Virus record (IMG/VR): IMGVR_UViG_3300006920_000008
Location: 1-61,031 of that record
From: a virus
DNA: 61,031 nt
Reading direction: 5' to 3' (one strand)
This document shows positions 21,641 through 28,785 of this stretch, piece after piece. Each line of letters starts with the position of its first letter. The stretch's first letter is position 1. The position numbers and the translations under genes were made by a program. The notes under the pieces are model-generated. The model saw only the letters and a program-made list of their open reading frames with translations, was not told the origin of the DNA and did not search any database.

Positions 21641-24211
21641 ATGGCATATATAAAGTTTAAGGAACCCATTGACGTTACCGATGACCTTAAGGTTAACGGT
21701 ACATCTTTGGGGTCCAATGCTTTTACGAGCACAACAATTCCAACAGACAATAATCAGTTAACTAACGGGAGGGGTTATATTACTCTTGCTCAAGTACCGG
21801 CTGAGTCTGATACTTTAGCTACAGTTACAGGGAGAGGTGCTACAACAAATAGTGCTCTTACTTTAAATGGTAACGTAACCTTAGGTAGTAGTGCCGATTT
21901 AGTATTTAAAGACTTAGGGGGAACTTTTCCAACATCAGGTAAAGGTTTTGATTGGACCTTAAATAATGATGGTGCAAGAATCTACGCACAACAACCATCT
22001 TCTGATTCAATTAATTTTGTTTTTGAATTAAGAGATAACACAACTGTAAACGATAAATTTATATTTTACGTTAAAGACTACAGAGGTGCAGCATTCAATA
22101 GAACTCCACTTGAATTGAGAGGTGGTACTATTGTTGATTTAGTAGATTCAGCTTTATATACCAATGGCTCTTTAAGACTTTCTAATACAGGTGTTCTTTC
22201 AAATGTAACAAACACCAATTGGGATAATGCTTACAACAATCAAATTACAAAACTTGCAGTAACCGGTAACACAACTAAAACATTAACTGCTACTCAACAA
22301 GATGGTGGTACGTTAACTGCATCTTGGACAGACAACTCAGCTTCAGTAAGCAATAATAAAATTACATTATCTGCAGGTTCAGGTATGAGTGGTGGAGGAG
22401 ACTTTACACTAAACCAAACTACAGATGAAACAATCACACTAACAAACAACGACAAAGGCTCTTCTCAGGCAATATTTAAAAATGTTACTAATGGTGTGGG
22501 CATTATTAAAGCAACATCAAATAACGACACTTAAACTCTTATTGGTTGTAAAGGAACAAATGTAACTATTAACGAAGAAACAAGAGAAGTTGAGTTTTGT
22601 GTTGATAGACAAACATTATCTGTAGTAGGTGAGGAACTTACTATAACCGATGGTAACACTGTAACCCTACCAACAAACACAGGACCTCAAGGTCCTAAAG
22701 GAGATACGGGAGCACAAGGACCGGAAGGTCCGGAAGGACCACAAGGTGCAAAAGGAGACACGGGAGCAGCCGGTGCAAAAGGAGATACGGGAGCAGCCGG
22801 TGCAAAAGGAGATACGGGTAGTCGAGGACCAATAGGCTTGACAGGACCGGAGGGTCCTCAAGGTCCTAAAGGAGATACAGGCGACCAAGGTGTTAAAGGT
22901 GATACCGGAAGCCAAGGACCAATAGGATTAACAGGTCCACAAGGACCCGAAGGACCACAGGGTGATATTGGCAAGACCGGTGATACGGGTGCTAAAGGCG
23001 ATACAGGTGCACGGGGTCCTATCGGATTGACAGGACCTGAAGGTCCACAAGGACCAAAGGGTGATACAGGTGACCAAGGTCCCAAAGGAGACACAGGTTC
23101 TCAGGGTCCTATAGGTTTGACGGGACCAACGGGACCCGAAGGACCACAGGGTAAGACCGGTGCCACAGGAGCCACCGGACCACAGGGACCTAAAGGAGAT
23201 ATTGGAGCAACAGGACCGGAAGGTCCTAAGGGAGATACCGGAAGTACGGGTCCACAAGGTGCTAAGGGAGATACCGGAAGTACGGGTCCACAAGGTCCGG
23301 AAGGACCCGAAGGACCACAAGGGAAAACCGGAGATACCGGTGGTGTTGGACCTGAAGGACCTAAGGGAGATACAGGTGCTAAGGGAGATACCGGAAGTAC
23401 GGGACCAACGGGACCGGCAGGTGCTAAGGGTAGTACCGGAGCAGTTGGACCTGAAGGACCGGAAGGACCGGAAGGAGCCAAAGGCGATACGGGAGCAAAA
23501 GGAGACACGGGAGCAGTTGGACCGACAGGACCAAAAGGTAGCACCGGAAGTGTAGGACCGGAAGGACCTGCAGGAAAAGATGGAGCAACAGGTCCGGAAG
23601 GACCTGAAGGACCTAAAGGAAGCACAGGGTCAACGGGACCTCAAGGTCCACAGGGTCCGGCAGGAGCCAAAGGAAGCACAGGGTCAACGGGACCGCAGGG
23701 ACCGGAAGGTCCGGAAGGTCCGGAAGGTCCGGCAGGAGCCAAAGGAAGTACAGGCTCAGTAGGACCGCAGGGACCGGAAGGTCCACAAGGAGAAAAAGGA
23801 AACACCGGTGCACAAGGACCAATAGGATTAACGGGACCTCAGGGAGCCAAAGGCGATACCGGAAGCCAAGGACCTCAGGGAGCCAAAGGTGATACAGGAA
23901 GTACAGGACCACAAGGACCACAGGGTCCGGCAGGAGCAGATGGTAAAGATGGAGCAACAGGACCTCAAGGTCCACAGGGTGCAACCGGCTCAAAAGGAGC
24001 AACCGGAGCAACAGGACCTCAAGGTCCACAAGGTCCACAAGGACCACAAGGACCTGCAGGAGCAGATGGTGGCGGTGATATTTTCCTTAACGGTAAACAA
24101 ACACAAATTGTTAGACAAGATTATATTACAGAAGGTAAGACTGCATACTTGCAAATAACTTTTGATGATGGAAGTACAACTTGTATATTGTTAACTCGAT
24201 GTGAGTTTTAA
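21641..24211 (+). pseudogene. Collagen-like tail fibre gene interrupted by an in-frame TAA
   Basis: One reading frame runs from ATG 21641 to 24211 (857 codons) but contains a single TAA at 22532-22534. Before it lies a 297-residue fibre stalk (AYIKFKEPIDVTDDLKVNGT ... GIIKATSNNDT). After it the same frame continues [20 protein letters not shown] ... LPTNT, then 154 collagen-like Gly-x-y triplets, then a C-terminal cap ([20 protein letters not shown] ... CEF). No ATG or GTG start with a leader is seen between the stop and the collagen block; only a TTG inside the repeats (22838) could start. One substitution (for example TTA or CAA to TAA) explains the break, but stop readthrough is possible. 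Confidence 0.82.
22682..24067 (+). repeat. Collagen-like Gly-x-y coding repeat
   Basis: An unbroken run of 9-base units encodes 154 consecutive Gly-x-y triplets, with units such as [18 protein letters not shown] and GSTGPQ. It is exactly 1386 bases, a multiple of nine, so there is no indel within it. It would form a long triple-helical shaft in the tail fibre and is prone to recombination between repeats. Confidence 0.93.
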
Positions 24212-24229
24212 TTGCAATAGAAAATTTCA

Positions 24230-24237
24230 TATCTTTG
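24230..24237 (+). promoter_or_regulatory. Bacteroidetes-type -7 promoter element
   Basis: TATCTTTG followed by an AT-rich leader and the ATG at 24267. Confidence 0.65.
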
Positions 24238-24266
24238 TAACTAATAATTAATTTAATATAAATCAA

Positions 24267-24521
24267 ATGGCAAAAAGTAAAAAATTGACAGAACAAGAAC
24301 TTACACAAGTTCAATCAATGCTAAACGCATTCAATCAATTAAAGATGCAACTTGGAGATGCAGAACTACAAAAAGTAGCACTCGTTAAAAAGATTGACAC
24401 TTTAAAATCTGATTATGCAGCAGTAGAATTAGAACTATCTAAAAAGTATGGTGAAGATTCTCAAATTGATGTTCAAACAGGAGAAGTAAAAAAGAAAGAA
24501 GAACTAACTAAAGTAGAATAA
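24267..24521 (+). CDS. Small coiled-coil protein
   Basis: An 84-residue protein. Residues 5-65 form a heptad-like helix (LTEQELTQVQSMLNAFNQLK ... LVKKIDTLKSDYAAVELELS), followed by a short tail (YGEDSQIDVQTGEVKKK). The tail motif occurs by recollection in similar small phage proteins. Its stop is fused to the next start as TAATG, so it may be a chaperone or partner for the fibre encoded next. Confidence 0.7.
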   Translation: MAKSKKLTEQELTQVQSMLNAFNQLKMQLGDAELQKVALVKKIDTLKSDYAAVELELSKKYGEDSQIDVQTGEVKKKEELTKVE

Positions 24522-26587
24522 TGGCAAGAATAAGTACATATGCAATAGATGGCATCCCAACAATTCACGACAAAGTAATTGGTACAAACGTTGATGATGC
24601 TGATGTTACAATGAATTATACCATTGGAGACATTATTGCATTAGTACCGGGAGGCTCAGCTTCCGTTCAGTCATTAAATACTCTTACGGGTGACTTAAAC
24701 TTAGTTGGAGCCGGAGGCATTAGTATTAGTGCTTCCGGAACTGACATTACTATTACAGGCAGTGGCAGTGGTATTCAATCTATTGATGGAGCAACAGGTC
24801 CTGATATTGATTTAGTAGGTAAGGGAGGTATTACAATAACTGCAGTAGGGAACTTAATTAACATAGATGGTTCAGGTATTTCAGGAGGTAGTCCGGGAGC
24901 ACCTAACCTTGGAGTTCAATATAATGATGGTGGTAACTTTGCTGCAGGTGATTTTTTCACAGTAGATTTAAAAGGATACGCAAACCCTGCAGTTAATATA
25001 GGTAAAAACCAAGAACTAAAAGGTCAGTTAAATATATTTTCAGGAACCGGTGAAGGCTCGTTTTTTGGAGAGACAAGATATTATGATGCAATTGGTTCGG
25101 GTCAATATGCTTCTTGGGCATCTCCGGGTCAAATATCAAAACAAAGCTATGCGGTTGCTCTACCGGAAAACGAACCGGCAACAGGTCAAGTATTAGTTAT
25201 TGATAAAGTTGCAACCTCAACAACTCCTTACACATCTCTATGGTCTACCGTAGGTGGTAGTAGTGCTGATGAAAAATTTAAATATGATGCAGCAGATACT
25301 CAAGCAGGATATTGGAGTGAAAAAGTAACAATAGGTTCAGGTTTATCAGGTTCAGTTAATACAGATGTAAATGGTGTTAAAACACTAACTATAAGTGCTG
25401 TATCATACAATATGGTAAATAGTATTAAGGTTGGTAGTGATACTGAATCAGGAACATTTGAGTTTACAGGTTCAGGTGTTACTATGGACAACTCAAGTAA
25501 TCCAACTGTAATTAATTTTGATTCAGGAAGTTCAGGAATTACAGGGGTTATAGGACCGAATGCATCTGTTGTAGGAGATATAACATTTAACGGTGCTTTA
25601 GTTTCTCAAACCGGAAATACATTTTCATTTGATTTACCAAAGAGTGGTCTTGTAACAAGTGTTACGGCAACTAATCCTATTAAGAGTTCCGGTGGAACAA
25701 CACCGGATATTAGTATGAGTGCAGCTTCGGCAACAGGTGATGGGTATTTATCATCAGGAGACTTTGCTACTTTTAATAGTAAACAAGATGCTTTAGTTAG
25801 TGGAACAAATATTAAAACCGTTAATGGAAACAGTCTTCTTGGTAGTGGAAATTTAGCTATTACTGCTACTGCAACACCGGGTGGTTCAGCATCTAATGTT
25901 CAATTCCATAATTCAAGCGGATTATTAGATGGTGATATACAATTTACTTATAACTTAGATTCAGTTAATAAAATTGCTACGGTTAAAATAGGTGATGAAG
26001 TTTCTCCATCTGAAACTTATGGAGTATTAAGGCTTGACGGAAACAATGGTAGCCAAGGTGGTAAAGTTGAATTTAGAACAGGAAGCAGTAAAGCAGTTAC
26101 TCCAAAAACAATTACTCTTCAAGCACCGACTTCAGGTGTTGACCAAGTGATTTCATTACCTGAAACTTTACCTACTGCAGGAACTCAAGTGTTAGGTCTT
26201 AAAGCAATCAGTGGAACAGACATAAGCACACAATGGGTAGACCAATCAGCATCTTCACTGCCTTATACAAGTTACGAGGTTCTTTTTTCAACTGCCGGTG
26301 GTGTGGTAAATGCTAAGCAATTAAATAACACAACGGCTTTGACTTTTGGTTGGACAGATAATCGTAATGGTACGTTAACTGTTAAAGCAAGTGGGACACT
26401 TCCGGATACTGATGAAGTATTTGTATTGTTAAATGGATTTGGTGGTTCAAAAGGTGGAATAGTTCAATGCTACTTTGGTGGTTTCGACAGAGTTCAAAAA
26501 GAAATTCAAATTGACATATATGATGAAGTACTTCAAAATCAAGCAATTGATATCATACAAGGCAACTTTGAACTTAGAATATACTAA
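24521..26587 (+). CDS. Large tail fibre protein
   Basis: A 688-residue Gly/Ser/Thr-rich fibre. The N-terminal anchor (ARISTYAIDGIPTIHDKVIG) is shared with the protein at 18776. The shaft contains paired motifs such as SLNTLTGDLNLVGAGGISIS and SIDGATGPDIDLVGKGGITI. The C-terminal domain (EVFVLLNGFGGSKGGIVQCY and onward) is probably the tip. Translationally coupled to both neighbours by TAATG. Likely a host-recognition appendage. Confidence 0.78.
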   Translation: MARISTYAIDGIPTIHDKVIGTNVDDADVTMNYTIGDIIALVPGGSASVQSLNTLTGDLNLVGAGGISISASGTDITITGSGSGIQSIDGATGPDIDLVGKGGITITAVGNLINIDGSGISGGSPGAPNLGVQYNDGGNFAAGDFFTVDLKGYANPAVNIGKNQELKGQLNIFSGTGEGSFFGETRYYDAIGSGQYASWASPGQISKQSYAVALPENEPATGQVLVIDKVATSTTPYTSLWSTVGGSSADEKFKYDAADTQAGYWSEKVTIGSGLSGSVNTDVNGVKTLTISAVSYNMVNSIKVGSDTESGTFEFTGSGVTMDNSSNPTVINFDSGSSGITGVIGPNASVVGDITFNGALVSQTGNTFSFDLPKSGLVTSVTATNPIKSSGGTTPDISMSAASATGDGYLSSGDFATFNSKQDALVSGTNIKTVNGNSLLGSGNLAITATATPGGSASNVQFHNSSGLLDGDIQFTYNLDSVNKIATVKIGDEVSPSETYGVLRLDGNNGSQGGKVEFRTGSSKAVTPKTITLQAPTSGVDQVISLPETLPTAGTQVLGLKAISGTDISTQWVDQSASSLPYTSYEVLFSTAGGVVNAKQLNNTTALTFGWTDNRNGTLTVKASGTLPDTDEVFVLLNGFGGSKGGIVQCYFGGFDRVQKEIQIDIYDEVLQNQAIDIIQGNFELRIY

Positions 26588-26814
26588 TGGATATTAGAAA
26601 AATTTCTATAGGACCTGATTATAAGTCAGGAGCAATGCATTATATTGTAGGTCAAGCAGTGTTAAATGGTAGTTATACAATTCATTTAATTAAGTTTGAA
26701 GAAGAGTCTGATAGTATTTTAATATACATTCAGAAAAATGATGAAATATTATTATGGAAAGAGTTCACATCTATGATGCCTGTCTCTATTGAATACAATA
26801 TAAATTTTCTGTAA
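26587..26814 (+). CDS. Small beta-rich protein after fibre
   Basis: A 75-residue protein coupled to the fibre gene (TAATG). Strand-like segments are GAMHYIVGQAVLNGSYTIHL, IKFEEESDSILIYIQKNDEI and PVSIEYNINFL. It may be a fibre-associated or chaperone-type protein, judged from position only. Confidence 0.62.
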   Translation: MDIRKISIGPDYKSGAMHYIVGQAVLNGSYTIHLIKFEEESDSILIYIQKNDEILLWKEFTSMMPVSIEYNINFL

Positions 26815-26996
26815 TGACAGATAATGAAAGAAAAGAACTAACAGAAAAAGTAGAAGTTCTTAAAAAACAAAAAGAAAGTATCTCTGATTGGATGGAACAA
26901 ATGTCAGTTGCTGATGAGATTCACAATATTGAAATGAAATTAAATGGAGTCAAACCAACTGATTCACATATAGACTGTATTGGTTGTGGCTCATAA
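26814..26996 (+). CDS. Small helical protein with Cys pair
   Basis: A 60-residue protein: a charged helix (ERKELTEKVEVLKKQKESIS) followed by a second helix and a HIDCIGCGS terminus with a C-x-x-C motif that could bind metal. Coupled to the previous gene by TAATG. Function unknown. Confidence 0.6.
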   Translation: MTDNERKELTEKVEVLKKQKESISDWMEQMSVADEIHNIEMKLNGVKPTDSHIDCIGCGS

Positions 26997-27004
26997 ATTA
27001 AATT

Positions 27005-27568
27005 ATGAAATCACCTTTTGCTTTTATTGTAAAACCTTTAAAGGGTAAGCGATATAACAACACAAAAGAAATGTCCGGATTGGACATTATTATAAGTACA
27101 TCTGAAGAGGATTTTCGATTTGCGAATCGAGAAGCCGAAGTAATAGAACTCCCCCTTGGATATAAAGGTCCAATAAAGGTGGGAGATTTTTTATTAGTAC
27201 ATCACAATGTTTTTAAGTTCTACAATGATATGAAGGGTACAAAACGAAGTGGTAAAAGTTACTTTAAGGATGATTTGTTTTTTGTAGAAAAAGAACAATT
27301 TTATATGTATCATAATGGCACACAATGGAATGCCTGTGATAGATACTGTTTTGTCAAACCTGCTCCCGTTGAAGAATCATATGTATACAAACCTTTAAGT
27401 GAAGAGCCTTTAGTAGGTGTTATGGAATACCCAAACGATTACTTAAAATCTAAAGGTGTCACAAAAGGAGATAAGGTTTGTTACAAACCCAATAGTGAAT
27501 ATGAGTTCATCGTTGATGATGTTAAGATGTATAGAATGTTTGACCATCAAATCGTTATGTCAATATGA
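27005..27568 (+). CDS. Tandem GroES-like (Cpn10-fold) protein, putative second co-chaperonin
   Basis: A 187-residue protein whose two halves both look like Cpn10 barrels. The N half (about 5-108) starts FAFIVKPLKGKRYNNTKEMS with a GroES-like flexible loop, then IKVGDFLLVHHNVF. The C half (about 114-187) has CFVKPAPVEES, LVGVMEYP, TKGDKVCYKPNSEYEFIVDD and a terminal strand MFDHQIVMSI like the GroES end. It may act as a specialised lid or assembly chaperone for the phage GroEL. It lies just before the oxygenase, SET and terminase genes. The fold call is by eye and less certain than for the classical GroES. Confidence 0.6.
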   Translation: MKSPFAFIVKPLKGKRYNNTKEMSGLDIIISTSEEDFRFANREAEVIELPLGYKGPIKVGDFLLVHHNVFKFYNDMKGTKRSGKSYFKDDLFFVEKEQFYMYHNGTQWNACDRYCFVKPAPVEESYVYKPLSEEPLVGVMEYPNDYLKSKGVTKGDKVCYKPNSEYEFIVDDVKMYRMFDHQIVMSI

Positions 27569-28041
27569 ATGTAGGAATATTTGAAGATGTAATAAAGGAT
27601 GTAGAGTCTTATGTTCAGGATATAAATGATTTTGGATTTGAAGATGTTAGTCTTGATGAGGGTTTGTTTAAGAATATACAGATAAGACCTGTAGATGAAT
27701 TTGTTCTGTTTTTAGAAAAAAAATATCCATCGTATGAAGCAGTTTTAAATTTCATTAGACGTTCACCTAAGAACCAAGAAGAACCAAATTGGATTCATAC
27801 AGATGAAATGATGGGAGACTTGACCGCTATACTTTACTTAAACACAGAGCATCCTGAAAAGGATGGAACTACGTTATATTATAAAGGAGAAAAAATGTGT
27901 ATATTGAGGTCAAGATATAATAGGCTTATTGTTTTTCCATCTAACCTTTATCATTCAAGAAATATTTTTGAAAATTTTGGTTATGCAGAAAAAGCAAGAT
28001 TAATACAAGTGTGTTTTTTAAAAGAAAAAAACAATGGATGA
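27565..28041 (+). CDS. 2OG-Fe(II) dioxygenase-like protein
   Basis: A 158-residue protein. The iron triad is visible as WIHTDEMMGD (His78, Asp80) and SNLYHSRN (His130), and Arg145 in KARLIQVCF is the probable 2-oxoglutarate ligand. ILYLN and NRLIVFPSNLYH match the small hydroxylase subfamily often carried by marine phages. Start and stop overlap the neighbouring genes (ATGA-type). It may hydroxylate a protein or nucleic-acid target; the partner SET gene suggests protein modification. Confidence 0.82.
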   Translation: MNVGIFEDVIKDVESYVQDINDFGFEDVSLDEGLFKNIQIRPVDEFVLFLEKKYPSYEAVLNFIRRSPKNQEEPNWIHTDEMMGDLTAILYLNTEHPEKDGTTLYYKGEKMCILRSRYNRLIVFPSNLYHSRNIFENFGYAEKARLIQVCFLKEKNNG

Positions 28042-28426
28042 TTTTCATAAATTTCTTGAAGAACAAAATATAGACTTAGAAACTCTTAATAATTATATTG
28101 ACTCTGAAGAGTTTGAGTCACAAGCAGGACCTGTTGTCGATTTTGGTAATAATAATTATGAAGTTAGAAATTCAAGCATTGAAGGTTTTGGAATTTTTGC
28201 AACAAAAGATTTTAATAAAGGAGAAGTTATTGGATATGGAACTCTTGACGGATGTAGAACTATAGCAGGTAGGTATACAAACCACTCTAAACATCCTAAT
28301 GCAGGATTTTATTATTTTAGAGATAATGAAAATATGATACTGTTAGCAAACGGGTACATCGAAGTAGACGAAGAAATTGTTGTTAATTACAGACACCATA
28401 CTGACACAAGAAAATATTATGAGTAA
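28034..28426 (+). CDS. SET-domain protein (putative lysine methyltransferase)
   Basis: A 130-residue protein. After a 40-residue acidic lead it has SIEGFGIFATKDFNKGEVIG (48-67), YTNHSKHPNA (81-90) and NGYIEVDEEIVVNYR (106-120). This is the order of SET core motifs: G-x-G-x-F-A; N-H-S-x-x-P-N; G-E/D-E-I-x-x-x-Y. The cofactor would be S-adenosylmethionine and the target a protein lysine, unknown here. It overlaps the oxygenase gene by eight bases, making a two-enzyme modification pair ahead of the terminase genes. Confidence 0.82.
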   Translation: MDDFHKFLEEQNIDLETLNNYIDSEEFESQAGPVVDFGNNNYEVRNSSIEGFGIFATKDFNKGEVIGYGTLDGCRTIAGRYTNHSKHPNAGFYYFRDNENMILLANGYIEVDEEIVVNYRHHTDTRKYYE

Positions 28427-28595
28427 GTATATTTATTGGGAAGATGAATGGAACGAACACGATGGTTCTCAGATTCCTATTAGAAAATCTAAAAGATTTA
28501 AAAATGAAATCAAAAGAAATAAAATTAAAAATAATAGAAGCAGGTCACAGGGCAGTGGAACAACTGATAAAGGTGGCGAAGGAAGCGATTATTAA
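28419..28595 (+). CDS. Small basic protein overlapping the terminase small subunit gene
   Basis: A 58-residue protein starting at ATG 28419 (overlapping the SET stop). MSKYIYWEDEWNEHDGSQIP looks structured, while the rest (RKSKRFKNEIKRNKIKNNRS ...) is basic and read from DNA shared for 92 bases with the next gene in another frame. Only the first half may be under protein-level selection. Confidence 0.55.
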   Translation: MSKYIYWEDEWNEHDGSQIPIRKSKRFKNEIKRNKIKNNRSRSQGSGTTDKGGEGSDY

Positions 28596-28785
28596 ACAAG
28601 ACCCTGAGGATGACCTTTCTGCTGATAGATTAAAGAATGCAGCAGCTACTAAAAAATTAGCAATCTTTGATGCTTTTGAAATACTTAATCGTATAGAGGC
28701 TGAAAAGGATGCAATAGATTCATTAGAAAAAGGAACAAGTAAAACTGATACAAAACAAGGATTTGCAGAGCGAAGGTCTAAATAA
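28504..28785 (+). CDS. Putative terminase small subunit
   Basis: A 93-residue protein starting at ATG 28504 (MKSKEIKLKIIEAGHRAVEQ). It is helical and charged; KQDPEDDLSADRLKNAAATK followed by AIFDAFEILNRIEAEKD resembles small packaging proteins located directly before the large terminase in related phages. It has no recognisable helix-turn-helix. It would bind phage DNA and regulate the motor. The assignment is mostly positional. Confidence 0.62.
   Translation: MKSKEIKLKIIEAGHRAVEQLIKVAKEAIIKQDPEDDLSADRLKNAAATKKLAIFDAFEILNRIEAEKDAIDSLEKGTSKTDTKQGFAERRSK

Noticed and set aside
22680-24070. Regular short repeats resembling a CRISPR array
   Set aside because: The period is nine bases with no spacers; it encodes collagen-like Gly-x-y triplets in one frame. 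Antisense and shifted open frames over it are by-products of the repeat.
22838-24211. Collagen-like protein as an independent gene starting at TTG 22838
   Set aside because: The start lies inside the repeat block, and the same frame is open back to the TAA at 22532 and to ATG 21641, so one interrupted gene is simpler.
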